DNA of 64,000 nt, taken from positions 1,426,001 to 1,490,000 of the forward strand of contig NC_058137.1 of NCBI RefSeq assembly GCF_011075055.1, written 5' to 3'. The notes beneath the pieces are model-generated. The model was not told where the DNA came from. It ran no database searches and worked only from the letters and a program-made list of their open reading frames with translations. Both the position numbers and the translations under genes were made by a program. The DNA comes from Mangifera indica (lineage: Eukaryota; Streptophyta; Magnoliopsida; Sapindales; Anacardiaceae). This document shows, in pieces, positions 34,904 through 46,519 of the stretch. Each line of letters starts with the position of its first letter. Position 1 is the first letter of the stretch.

Positions 34904-36628
34904 ATGGTTCCAAATAGAGATGGAGTTGGCCTAGCAGAACTTCATGAACACAAGCCTTCCACTGGGGCTTCTGATGGTTATAATGGGGAAAGTTCTGTTA
35001 GAACTTCATTCTCTGAAGAGGGCTTGCTGAATGATGAAAAGCCTAGAAGGACAAGTCAGGTGAAATTGGCAATTATTTCCAGTCGATTTAACTTACTGAA
35101 AGTGGGTTCTGGTGGCAATTTACCTTCTCCAACCGCTAAGTTTCAGCAGATTGCTAAAGAAAAAGATGATATATCACGTTCCATACCCTCTTCTACTAGC
35201 CAACGTTTCCGCAGGATCCTTGCTAAGAAAATTGATTGGGCATCTCTGTCAAAAATCTGCCAAGACTGGATCAAGAATCCTTTCAATATGGCTCTTTTTT
35301 TATGGATAATCTGTGTTGCTGTCTCTGGAGCAATCCTTTTTCTTGTCATGACAGGAATGCTTAACGGTGTCCTACCTAAGAAGTCAGAGCGAGATGCCTG
35401 GTTTGAGGTCAATAATCAAATACTCAATGCTCTTTTTACTCTAATGTGTCTGTACCAACACCCAAAGCGGTTTCACCACCTTGTACTCCTGTTCCGATGG
35501 AATCCAAAGGACGTCATTGCACTTAGAAAAATATACTGTAAGAATGGCACTTACAAGCCACATGAATGGGCACATATGATGGTGGTAGTTGCATTGCTCC
35601 ATTTGAATTGCTTTGCTCAGTATGCACTGTGTGGCCTTAATTTAGGATACAGAAGATCTGAACGACCTGCTATCGGTGTTGGTATCTGCCTCAGTGTTGC
35701 AATTGCCGCTCCAGCAGTTGCAGGTGTTTACTCCATTGTTAGCCCACTTGGAAAAGAGTATGATTCACAAGTGGACCCAGAAGCTCAGGACCAAATTTTC
35801 ATGAAGAGCACTGAGCATCCCATCGACAGGAAGTTATCATTGGAGAAACGATTTTCATTTGCATCAAAAAATGAGCACAGAACAGTTGAGCTTGCACCAG
35901 CCTGGAGAGGGAATTTATTTGACATTTGGGATGATATTGCTATAGCATATCTTTCTGTTTTCTGTAGCTTTTGTGTTCTAGGGTGGAACCTGGAAAGACT
36001 TGGTTTCGGGAATATGTATGTCCATATAGCAACTTTTCTCCTTTTTTGCACAGCACCATTTTGGATCTTCAATTTGGCTGCTGTCAATATTGATAATGAG
36101 ACTGTCAGGGAAGCTTTGGGATTAACCGGTGTTATTCTTTGTATTTTTGGTGTACTCTATGGTGGCTTCTGGAGGATCCAAATGAGAAAGAGATTCAATT
36201 TGCCATCAAATAACTCATGTTGTGGAAAGCCTGCCATTGCAGATTGTGCTCAATGGCTTTTCTGTTGTTGGTGCTCTCTTGCTCAGGAAGTCCGAACAGC
36301 TGATTATTATGAAATTGTTGAAGACAAGTTTTGCAGGAAACAAACTGATGAACACCACCAACCAACCCTGTCTCCATTGCCGCGTGAAGATGGATCAGTT
36401 CAGCACAGATCCAGTCCAACTTCTCCCATTTGGGACAGCCCTGGACCATCCAGGTTTGTGACAGAGAATTCTCCTAGTCCTGGCAGAATACGAATAGATC
36501 ATTACAGTCCAGGTAGACAGCCCTCGAATCAGGAGGTAGAATATTTTTCCAAAGATGATGACAATTATATGAAGCCTCCTATTTGGCCATCAATGTTGAG
36601 AGAAGACAATTCCAACCAAAAGGTGTAA
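34904..36628 (+). CDS. PLAC8-family (Cys-rich) multi-pass membrane protein, At4g23470/At5g41390-like
   Basis: The 574-residue single-exon protein has a hydrophilic N terminus and about six hydrophobic segments, near residues 128-152, 224-244, 257-280, 343-364, 371-393 and 406-425. A Cys-rich PLAC8 signature follows at about 437-470: the CCGKP block, then DCAQWLFCCWCSLAQEVR and ADYYE. The C-terminal tail has repeated Ser-Pro motifs (SSPTSPIWDSPGPSRF, NSPSPGRI) that could be phosphorylation sites. Distant PLAC8 relatives include FW2.2/PCR proteins, which control cell number or cadmium and calcium movement, but the long multi-pass members have no settled role. The start at 34904 gives the family-like N terminus. 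Confidence 0.9.
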   Translation: MVPNRDGVGLAELHEHKPSTGASDGYNGESSVRTSFSEEGLLNDEKPRRTSQVKLAIISSRFNLLKVGSGGNLPSPTAKFQQIAKEKDDISRSIPSSTSQRFRRILAKKIDWASLSKICQDWIKNPFNMALFLWIICVAVSGAILFLVMTGMLNGVLPKKSERDAWFEVNNQILNALFTLMCLYQHPKRFHHLVLLFRWNPKDVIALRKIYCKNGTYKPHEWAHMMVVVALLHLNCFAQYALCGLNLGYRRSERPAIGVGICLSVAIAAPAVAGVYSIVSPLGKEYDSQVDPEAQDQIFMKSTEHPIDRKLSLEKRFSFASKNEHRTVELAPAWRGNLFDIWDDIAIAYLSVFCSFCVLGWNLERLGFGNMYVHIATFLLFCTAPFWIFNLAAVNIDNETVREALGLTGVILCIFGVLYGGFWRIQMRKRFNLPSNNSCCGKPAIADCAQWLFCCWCSLAQEVRTADYYEIVEDKFCRKQTDEHHQPTLSPLPREDGSVQHRSSPTSPIWDSPGPSRFVTENSPSPGRIRIDHYSPGRQPSNQEVEYFSKDDDNYMKPPIWPSMLREDNSNQKV

Positions 36629-38234
36629 AGATAGATTACTATTAACACATTTAAAGAAAATCACCCAATTTGTAGGCTTTTGGGTGGAGGGATCTGTAGA
36701 ATATATGTTAGTTCCTATAATATGATGAGTCAAAATTTCTATTCATGGATCCTTTGAAATCGCTATTCTTTATTCAGCTTTTTCCTAGTAACGATAGCTA
36801 GTTGTATATCATCAAATTTAGCTCCTCTTTTCACCCTCCATTTGTTAATATGAAAACGGTAATCGGAAAGGCACCATTCTCGTCGGTCGTTGGAACTTAG
36901 AAAGTAATTTTAATAGCCCACATGAAAATGGTCGTACATGAGGCACCCGGGACTCCAATGAGGCCACTAACAGTTTGGGCATTTTCAAGATGCCTGGGCC
37001 GGCCCTGCAACAAGGTGAGATTCTGATGCCTAGTTTCATTTCCGGCTCAAATGTGGTAACCACAATAAAACTCCTGGGAGCGGATTTACTTATAACCGAA
37101 TCAAAGATGGAATTAGTTTAAACTTATATTAAAATTATAATATTCAGCTTGAATTTATTTGAGTTGATGTAAAGTCTTTAATGAGATAAAAGGTATCTTT
37201 AAATGGATAAATAGTATTATTAAATAAGCAAATAAATCAATCTTGAATTGAACTATTGATTTAAACATTTAATTTGAAATCGATTTATTTAAATTGATTT
37301 AATTAAGATCGATTCTACTCCTACTTTAGAGTGATTCCATCAAGAGAGAGAGATTGATATAAAGATTGATTGTGATGTTACGAGACTCTTTGACAAACAT
37401 AATTTTTCTGTTTCTCCCACTTATTGCAATTTTAGTATCCAACTCAATCTTATATAAACTTTCATTTAAATTGTGAAGGGTATTCGGTATTTGATACACG
37501 TCATCCAGTCAACTAGTGTAAGCTATGGCTTCAAAGTATCAACGTCAGCGGATTTTAAAATTATGAGGTTCTGCTTTACCAAATTATATTAATGAGATTA
37601 GTGCTAATATCCAAAATTTCTATAAAAAGATGTTCATTTAATGATCTCATAGACCAGACTTTCTAAATCAACCGTCTAATCTCTATTATTTATTGTGCTT
37701 TTTGTTCGTAATTGGCAGTTCCCACATATCAGACTCATGGCCCTGAAAGTGAAAACCCATCAGCCGAATTTGAGAATCAACTTGTTAGTACGCGTGGATT
37801 CGAGCCCGAATCCAAAGAGAAAAAGACTGAAAGTGACTGGACAAAAAAAGAAAAAAGAATTATCAAACAAGCAGAAGAAGAAACATCATTGCAAGAATTA
37901 CTCTGGTGCGAAAACGTCAACAAGTCTTAAACTTCAGATGAGCAATCAATCTGGTATTTCAATTAAAATTCGATTAATTTGAATATATATTCAAATTCTA
38001 ATTGACTCGATTCAAATCTAAACTTAACTTGAGCATATCCGCTTATGACTTAATTTGTTAGTAATTTTCAACGTTTTAACAAGACAATCACTAAGCCATT
38101 TCTCGTTAATAATCATTCTAACAGCCCACATGCAATAATATAATGGTCACAGTCACATAATTTACATCCCCACAAAAGATAGACAATTTAATAGGGAAGG
38201 TCCATTAAATAATTTCAGGTCCTGTCTTCCGCCA
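36629..38234. other. Intergenic region after the PLAC8-family gene
   Basis: Begins with the PLAC8 3' UTR. It contains an armed MITE-like repeat (37085-37325) and an ORF-like AG-rich stretch near 37695-37980 without family resemblance. No further gene is supported. Confidence 0.45.
37085..37325. repeat. MITE-like repeat, second copy of the armed family
   Basis: Arms CGAATCAAAGATGGAATTAG and, at the right end, TTAATTAAGATCGATTC are roughly inverted. The inner block GAGATAAAAGGTATCTTTAA - GGATAAATAGTATTATTAAA parallels the copy at 31260-31500. Confidence 0.5.
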
Positions 38235-38735
38235 CTAAATTGCAAGCAAAAGGCCAGGCAACGAGCGGCAAGCAAGATCGCGCAGGTGGCTCTGCCACAA
38301 AGTGTGGTTCACTTGTCTACTTTCCCAACGCGGTGGCCGCAGGTCCCTCACCGTGAGCCATGTATTGAAGTACTCCCGGAATTGTGTTATCAGACCATCT
38401 TTCACCGTCCATACGTGAACCCAATAAGCTTTTGCACCTTCCCATCCCTCAGCAATCACCGAATCACCAACCATTTCTATGCTTCTGGGATCGAACCGAA
38501 ACGTGGCCTGGCTCCACTCACCCGTGAGCATCTTCATCATGTGTTGGCATTTCGGAGGGCCATGGAACCACCATTCTAGGTCGCTTGCTAAAAGCTTGGA
38601 CACGCTGTCCATCTCCCCATGAGCCAATGCCCTGTAGAGTGATTGCACAATCGCCTGGTTTTGAATTCCAGCGAGTTTCATGCCAGTCTCAGATTCCGGC
38701 ACCTGCGTTGCAATATTGTTCAACTTATCGGCCAT
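38235..38735 (-). CDS. Wound-induced protein 1 (WUN1)-like, SnoaL/NTF2-like fold
   Basis: Single exon of 166 residues starting MADKLNNIATQ. The body matches the plant WUN1/senescence-associated family: VQSLYRALAHGEMDSVSKLL, DLEWWFHGPPKCQHMM, MLTGEWSQATFRFDPRS, AYWVHVWTVKDGLITQFREY and FNTWLTVRDL. The fold is a small cone-shaped NTF2-like barrel; the ligand or reaction is not known. Expression of the potato founder gene rises on wounding. A longer reading with a non-ATG start upstream was set aside in favour of the ATG at 38735, which has a TATA box about 95 bases before it. The C terminus ends SLPGLLLAI, a normal length. Confidence 0.92.
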   Translation of the reverse strand: MADKLNNIATQVPESETGMKLAGIQNQAIVQSLYRALAHGEMDSVSKLLASDLEWWFHGPPKCQHMMKMLTGEWSQATFRFDPRSIEMVGDSVIAEGWEGAKAYWVHVWTVKDGLITQFREYFNTWLTVRDLRPPRWESRQVNHTLWQSHLRDLACRSLPGLLLAI

Positions 38736-38828
38736 TTTTGCCAAGGTTACAAATACCAACTCTGAAGAAATAAAAAAGCTGAAAATTTTGTGCTTTGGAC
38801 TGACTTCATCAATCCTTACTGCAATATC

Positions 38829-38836
38829 TATTTATA
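38829..38836 (-). promoter_or_regulatory. TATA box of the WUN1-like gene
   Basis: Minus strand reads TATAAATA in CTATAAATAGA, a near-perfect plant TATA box, about 95 bases before the start codon. Confidence 0.7.
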
Positions 38837-40454
38837 GGTGAAAACGGAGAGGGAAGGATGGGGGTTTGGTACCTTAATGACATAGCAGATCCAAAGGTCC
38901 AGTTTAAGTAATCCTTAATAATATTCCCAAAATATTAATAAATTAATAATTTTTTAATTTTTTTTTTTTCGCTGGGCAACAACGATGGTGATTTTCTAAT
39001 TAGAAAATAAACTTTACCCTTCAATAGTTCTTTTGTCATTTATTGTAACAAGTGAAATTCTAATTCTAAACTTGTAGTCAATATCTTTCATTCCTTTGTT
39101 CTTTGGAGATCTATCTATATCTCCTGTAGAAATGGACACTTTTTGGAATAAATTACTTGAATATTTTTCTAGTTTGTATGCATGATATTTAGCTGATCGA
39201 TTTTCCGGCTGTTCCCTGGAGCCAATATAGTTTTAAAAGGAAGAGAAATCCATGTAAAAACATGACCGCGTTCAATCATTTTGACAAGTATACAAATATG
39301 GGAACCTGAAACGGACAATCTGGAGGTTACCAAAACTTCTAAAAAATGAAAATCTCAGTGTTCTTTTTGTAGACACCAAGCATATGACGACTGAGATTGC
39401 AGTCTAAATATTATAATTCACATGGTTCAAAATAGGCTGGGTTTGCTTGCCATTTACTGCTTCGGGGTAACTGTTTATTTATTGGTGTTACAGTTTACTT
39501 TGTTGGCATTACTAACAAGTTTGAACTCGAACTGGATGATATGAATTCGAGCCCAGCGGAGGTGACCCTTCTTTAGACTCAAATTTGCTGAAATCCATCC
39601 AGGTAAAGATTGCCAGTGTTTTGTATTTATTTTCAAATAGCAATTCAGCCAAAATGAATTTTCCAGCGTGTTTATCATTTCGTTTGCTTGGTAGAGACGT
39701 CCATTAATTGGAGAAGTAGTTCAGGCATTATTGATGAAGAAAAAGGAAGAAGGGATAATTGAGGCATTTGAGTTATGGGTTGTTGCTGTGGCTAAGGAAA
39801 TGACAGGCTGGAGGAAAGGAGGTTGACGCTTTGAGGACTCTGGTTTTTTAAAGAAAGAAAAACTAGTCATGATCATATTATATTAAGTAGATAAAATCCC
39901 AAATTTAATACCCAATTTTTCAGCCTCTTCATTAAATAATTTAATATTTTAATCTTGATATATTATCTATAAATTTTAAATTTATGTTCTTTTGTTTCGA
40001 TACCACCAATCTTTCTCACTCAAATTTCTCATGGAGGGGCAACTGCCATCGTCTTAGAAAGCCACAGACCGAGGTAGCGACTCAGTCTCTATCAGCTTGC
40101 GTGTACACATACAAGCCCTCAACAATATGAAAAGGACTCTTTTTTTTAAACTATTTCCAACCTCACTCCCATCATTTGTTCAAACAACCAAGTTTTCATC
40201 CGTATTTATTATATAGATAAATTTAAAATATATTAATGAAATTTAAAATTATTATATCAAATAAATTAAAATTTTATAAACATAATTGAGGTTCAAAATA
40301 CCATTAATAGAAATACAATATCTCCCTTGAAGTAGAGAGCAATACAATATTGGAAGGTGTTTTATCTTTTATCCACTAAAAATTTATATTTAAAAAGTGG
40401 TAGAACCTAACCTAACCTAACTATAATCAAAAGAAACAAAAGAAAAAAAATGAT

Positions 40455-40885
40455 GGATATAAATCAAGTCAAACTTACAAATCCCTTATCTCAAGTTTGA
40501 CTTGAGTTTATTGAGCCACAAATAAAAGTGATTCGAGTTTAACTCAAATGAAATATTTGATTCGATTCAAGTTTAGCTTAAACTTACGGTTTTAATTTGT
40601 AGCTTAGATAAATAGTTTAAATTTGTGACTTATTAATAAAATAATATCATGTTATCTAATAATAGATAAAACAATATTGTTTTTAACAATTGTTTAATAT
40701 AATTCTAATTAAGTCATTAGTTAAGTTTAAACCAAATCAAGTTATCTATCTGACTTAATAGTCAAACCAAACTAAATTTTCTCTAACTTAAGTTCAATTC
40801 AATTTAAAAAACGAATTAAATCTTTTAATTGAAACTCAACTCAAATTTGAGATAAACGAATTTAAACTAAATCAAATTGAATTGA
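40455..40885. repeat. Armed TTCGAGTT/AACTCAA repeat, third copy
   Basis: Left half has CAAGTTTGACTTGAGTTTAT and GATTCGAGTTTAACTCAA; right half has GAAACTCAACTCAAATTTGA. The middle, AATAATATCATGTTATCTAA - AGATAAAACAATATTGTTTT, again resembles the cores at 31260-31500 and 37085-37325. Confidence 0.5.
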
Positions 40886-42839
40886 AGTACACCAAACTAA
40901 CTTTCGAATCTGAGCCTATTTGGTTTGGATCCATCCTTGAACAGAATATACATCGGGTCAAAATTAAAGAAATGCAAGCAAATGGACAAATAACAATGAT
41001 ATGATATAGTGATCCAACTAGGAACACTCTCATGTACATTGCATGGGGCTTCATCAATCATTGTCATTGCTAAATCCATCGATATATCATCAAATTAAAA
41101 CTGATTTGGATAAGAATTGGCTTTTAATTTGTCCTAAAGTTGGCAAATAGCTGTCGAGTCAAACTTAGCTTGGGCCCTAGCATTCCGATTCTTAAGAATC
41201 GAGTCTTTTAGAGACACAACCTGGTCTGTACCCTTTCTTTAAATATAGGGCTCGGACTAGACCCTATTCAAAGACCTAATGAATTTTGTAATATTTCTTA
41301 TACCTATCTTAATTATTAATTTTATTATTCTCTTAGTACTTTAATTTAAATTTAAACAATAGTTAAACTTTAAAATTAATTATAAAGATTAAGTATGATG
41401 AAAAAATTTATGTATTATATACTTGTGGTTCCGTGGTTAAAAGATTCAAATTAAAGTAAATAAATAGTAAACTTGTTTTAACAACCATATTTATAACCTA
41501 ATGAAAATATCTTTACAAAGCCGATCCAATTTCTTTTAAAAAATAGAATGTTAATAAAATTTAAGTAAATACTAATATAAATAAAATAATAAATTGAGAT
41601 AATAATAAAGAAATTAGTGACTATATATAAATCGAGACAACGGAAGAAATTGAAAAGAGTCTAAGAGTAAGTGTAAAAATATAAAAGAATAAAATAAATT
41701 AGAATGTTTTTATAAAAAATGAGAGTATGAGACATAGGAAAAGTGAAAAAATAGTTTTCGTTTTTGCACTTTTTGATAGGGATGACGATGGGTTGAGTAA
41801 GAAATGAATATTTTAATTTTTGTCTCTGTCCCACTAAAAAAAACTTTTCTCTCCCTGTGATACGAGAATAAAGAAATTTTTTTTTCTTTTTAATTTAGAT
41901 AAAAAAATATTTATTATATATAATAATTCAAATTTTTAAATGATGATTCAATATATAAAGGTTAAGAGAATATATACAATAGAGATAAACTAAAAAGAGA
42001 GTAGATTAAGACATATTTATCTCTGTCTCTGTCTCTATCTCATCTTTGATTGTGAAGATTTTAGCTGTTCATGTGTTTATCTTTATTTTTATTCTCGTTT
42101 TTTATTAGAAAATGTAATGTATTGGACCAGCGTATGGACCCGTTTGCCTCTTCCCCATGCTCGTATGGTCTGAATCCAACCTTTTTACCCTACTCTTGTA
42201 TGTCGTTTACCAATTATTGTACAAGTTTCTTGTTCTAGCTGTCTGATAAAGAAGAACTATAGCATCCCATAAATAGCGCTTGTGCATGCGTATCCGTTTC
42301 CCGTCCACACAGCCCATGCAATCATCTAATTCAGCGGTCTCCCCACACTCTTGGTAGGTGGAACATCCTTGTCAAAGCATGGAGGGGCTCAGAAAAAACT
42401 ACATTAGAGAACATTGATATTGTTAAAATTATTAATTTTATCATTATTTTAGTTACATATATTTTTAAAAATGATTTTAAAAAGCATATTAAAACGACAC
42501 TTATAGATATGTTATTGTCATACAAAATCATGATTTTAAAACTTATTAGATTAGTAAGTTTAATCGTCCAACCATCAAAGACCCAATACAATAACATCAC
42601 TCATTCAATCGTAATTTAATCAAAAAAAATTTTTTAGTTACAGATAAATCATCAAATCAATCGTAAAAATAAGTTATCAAAAATAACAAAATCAACATTA
42701 AAAATTGAAATTGATGACTAGGGTTTCAATAGGTTGCACTTACGGTTTTTTTCAACATTTTACCTTCTTTTTATACTCCATTTAAAAAATATTATTATAG
42801 TCATTGAAAAAAAAAAAGCAAAAGACAACAAAATCATGC

Positions 42840-43005
42840 ATAAATATATAAATAATATTATACGTATCTATTTTAAATATATGAATAAATATATATTTAT
42901 TTATATTATTATATAATTAAATTTTATTTTATTTTTTATTTAAAATTATTTAATAATATAATGATATATATATATATGTAAAATAAATATTGTAAATATA
43001 TGTTA
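42840..43005. repeat. AT-rich MITE-like family, copy 2
   Basis: Same core order as 13255-13400: TATTATATAATTAAATTTTA, TTTTTTATTTAAAATTATTT, then ATGATATATATATATATG. Confidence 0.6.
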
Positions 43006-43157
43006 GGTAGCCCTCAGATTAAATCAAAACAGACAAAATCATCTTTTAACGATTGATCAATCCAATCACTAACTTGAACCAGATCCTCCACCAATGCAAC
43101 CCCTATTCCTGAGTAGGAAAATTATGTACAAATAGCTAGCTAGAATAGAATTGTTGA

Positions 43158-43376
43158 GATGGCATTTAATGGGTGGCCCCTTGGACCGACACCGCTGGAC
43201 ATAAATTTGTGGCTCAATATTATAGAATCGGCTACAAAATGAGGAAGTTCGGCTGGGAATTCAGACCACCCGAAGTGTGGGTTCCTCCACAAACTCCAGA
43301 ACAAATTCAAGAGAAGTTCAGTTTGGTGAACGAATGGAGTCTCAGTAGGGTTGAATTCTATTTGGATCTAGTTTGA
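43158..43376 (+). pseudogene. Possible fragment of an unidentified plant gene
   Basis: Frame 1 opens with ATG at 43159 (MAFNGWPLGP...) but stops after about 28 codons. A second frame continues with AQYYRIGYKMRKFGWEFRPP and PPQTPEQIQEKFSL. Composition is less AT-rich than the surroundings and the NGWPLG motif reminds me of a small plant family, but no reliable match is possible. It may be a frameshifted relic or chance. Confidence 0.2.
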
Positions 43377-43659
43377 ATAAACTTTGTCTTGAGACCAATT
43401 CGAAATTAATGAATTAAAGTTTAAATTTGATTATAAAATAATTTAATTCAAATTTAAATTTAATAATTCCAATTGACTTAAACATCATTTTTTTTCGGTT
43501 TAAAAAAAAAAGGCTTAATTGTTGACCGAACTCTATTCATTTAATCTGAATTTATCTTCAAATTCAAACCATTCCAATTGGATCCAACTTTACATTTAAA
43601 AAAAAAAAGTTAAAAGCAATTGTGATGGATGATGAGTAGGGGCCGAGTGATAAAAATGA

Positions 43660-44690
43660 AAGTTAGGCAATGAGTAAAGTTTGATTGAAATTTGTCAATA
43701 GTTGGATTCTAAGCGAGTTCAAACTCGATTCGAACAAACCCAAAACGAACCATATGATAACAAGTTCAAACCCAAACTCGAGCTTTATTTGATATAAAAA
43801 TTGAGCTCGAACCCAAATCTGAATACTCACCCGAATAGCTCGACGGGGCTCGCAAGCCAAGCTTCTTCCAGAGGAGGTCTTCTTCTAGCTTCTGATCCTG
43901 CTGAATTTCTTCTGCCGACTCATCCTCTAGTAAATATAAATTGATATAGTGGGCTTTAGCTGGCCTTATCTCTTCTTCTTTTTCACTTATTTGGCTGATA
44001 AATCAACTAAATCTAAATGCTGTGGAATTTGGAGATTGGTTGGTGAAAGTCAAAGACCTTCTGGAGAGTGTACAAGGCTTTAATGGAGAGGTGCAGTGTG
44101 GGCTTGTGTATTCAGTGAAGAATAGCTGTATTACACTTTCTAAATTATTTTAATTTAATTAAAGAAATTTTAAATTTAAATAAATAAATATTTCTTCGTA
44201 ACTTTTTAGTATTTTTTTTGTCAAAAAGTCAAAGTGTTTCATTTTAGCTTGTGCGTTCAGCTTTCAAGTTTCAAGTTCAACTTTTCAGTCTTTCACCATC
44301 TCATGCATGATGCGCATCTTCTGGCTGTTCGTAAACTTTTTATCATTCAACTTTCAGAAAAACGCATCACTCAGGGCCTCAATCGTTAACTTCAGCACCC
44401 AATCGACTCTTTATATCTTTTAAGATCAAACACTTCCTTTGTTACACTTCCTTTGTTCCACTTCCTCAACGCTTTCTATCTTTTCCAGGGACAAGCTTGT
44501 GAGCTCGATTCGCGAGCTCGACTTGTTATTGGGCTCGTTGAGCTTAGGCAAGCCAAGCTCGCGAGCCGCTCGGCTCATATGCGAGCTTGAATCGAGTAAC
44601 AATTTTTCAAGCTCGTCTTCTGCTAGCCAAGTTGAGTTTGAACTTGACTAAGTTCGAGCTTGACTCGGTTCGAATCCACCCTATTTGTCA
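43660..44690. repeat. AGCTCG-rich repeat pair, possible DNA transposon of about 1 kb
   Basis: The left part (43700-43860) has CGATTCGAAC, ACTCGAGCTT, GAGCTCGAAC and GGGCTCGCAAGCCAAGC. The right part (44490-44690) has GAGCTCGATTCGCGAGCTCG, CAAGCCAAGCTCGCGAGCCG and GTTCGAGCTTGACTCGGTTC. Read on opposite strands the two share GGCTCGC-AGC-AAGC and TTCGAA/TTCAAACTCAAC-type motifs. This pattern is common at the ends of small plant DNA elements. The outer borders are only approximate. Confidence 0.4.
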
Positions 44691-46519
44691 AATCTAATGT
44701 CTGTCTCTTAAATGGTCAAAAGAAGACTGGACTTGTCACATGTAAACCCTTTCTCCCATTTGGCTATAGTGAAAATCATGAAAGAGGTGTTTAATTTGAA
44801 TAATACTTTATTAACAAAATTTAAAGATTAATTTAAAAATAAATTATTTAAAAAATTATTAGATATAAATTATTATTATATTTGATAAAATTTTATAAAT
44901 ATAAATAATTATTATATTTAATTAAATATAATAAAATAATATTAATAAATTATTTAACTTGAATATATTTGATATAATTATTCTAAAATATTTTTTATAT
45001 TATTTGTTATATTAATTTAAAATATTATTATTTTTGTTTTAAAAAATTGATAAATAAAAATATAATTATAATGAAATCAAAAATATCTTAAAAACCTTTT
45101 AGTGATAATCAAATTATCACTTATATTATATATCATATTAATATTAATAATAAAAAAATTATTATAATTTTTTATTACTTATAAATTAAATTAAATAATA
45201 TAAATAATAAAATATATATTATCAAAATATTTCTTATTAATAGGAAACCAAACTCCCATAAAGATATATAGATATATTTATGGTACGGACGTTATTTTAA
45301 TCTTTAGTTTACGATCATAGTGCTAGAGGGTTTGTCGATTTCTTTTTTATCATGATCTCTTAACGAGATGACAGTAATTGAAGTATTAATAAAATCACAT
45401 TTTAAGTACTATGATTGTTCCGTCTTGATTAATCACATCTTTATTCATATTTTTTTGTCAAAGAAATTTTGGTTTTGAAGAACTCTCTGACTTGAATAAA
45501 TTGAGCTTAAACTGAAATTAAAGTCTATTTCGTTAACGACTCTTTTTATTTTTCTCAGACGATATATCTTCTTTTTCTTATCCAATAACTCTTCTTCTTT
45601 TTAGTAACTCTTTTCTTTCTTTGATATTACTATTTACTAACTCGAACTAACCATTCCGTATTTAAGATAAATTTAAGCTAATTTGTATTCAGGTTTGACT
45701 AATATACATCCTTGGTACATATGATGCATCTCTTTTTATTTTTGTAATTAAACAAAAGTTTAACGCTTGGGTCGACCATAGGGTTCGCTTCACAACTTAA
45801 AAATGGGCCAAGATGAAAACTCACCACCTAGCCCAACTTAACTCCATTGCATAAACCTCATTATCGATGCTCTTCTACTCAATATCAGAATAGCGTCCTT
45901 GGGCGGAACTTTAACATTATAGATTGTATCAAATTATATCAAACCAAATTTAATATAACCTACCGCATCTACATGTTGTATTATGCCAAAACCTACCAAA
46001 AGGCAAGCCTTATAAGGTGCCAACCAGTAGAATGACAAGCGCCCGAGCATAACTTAGGACTCTTAGAAGTGTCTCCGTGGACCTTTAACAAACTAGTATG
46101 TCCTATAATATAATTTTTTATTTTTTAATTAATAAATTTTTTTTTAATTTTTTTGTATGTCGGATTGACTCACCAGATCTTACCATCTCGACACAGTCCA
46201 CACAGTTAATAGATGGGGTTTTTATTTATTGAGCTCAACCAGATCCCTTAGACACGTTATGTAGAGTCAAAATTAAATTCAACCCTACCTATGAGTCATC
46301 TTAGTGCTCTCGTACATTTCCACTCGTCCATCCTTGGTTTGTCTCTTTATTCCAATGTTTATCTCACTTTATATCATCCGCTAAAAAGTGATGCGAATAA
46401 TAGAATAAAACCAAGCTGAATCTAGGAGGAGATGTTTAATGAACAAATTATCTGAATACTCACAAGTATAGATTAATTAATCAAAAGCTAAATAATTTTA
46501 AACAAAAATTTATTTTATT

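Larger units (their letters stand above)
38837..46519. other. Long AT-rich intergenic stretch rich in repeats
   Basis: No gene is supported over 7.7 kb. Repeats at 40455-40885, 42840-43005 and 43660-44690 are listed separately. A short coding-like fragment lies at about 43158-43376. Sequence near 45760-46350 is less AT-rich and could be a retroelement remnant (for example an LTR piece), but no primer-binding site, polypurine tract or second copy was seen. Confidence 0.45.

Noticed and set aside
38736..38759. Longer N terminus for the WUN1-like protein
   Set aside because: The extra eight codons begin with a non-ATG triplet and the family starts near the downstream ATG.
40407..40421. Three CCTAA units resembling a telomere repeat
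   Set aside because: Plant telomeres use CCCTAAA. Only three five-base units occur, with no extension, so this is chance.
44640..44690. tRNA-like GGTTCGAATCC box
   Set aside because: The bases around it do not form acceptor, D or anticodon arms. The motif belongs to the AGCTCG-rich repeat.
45760..46350. Possible LTR or other retroelement piece
   Set aside because: Composition differs from the flanks, but no TG...CA ends, target duplication, primer-binding site or coding domain was found.
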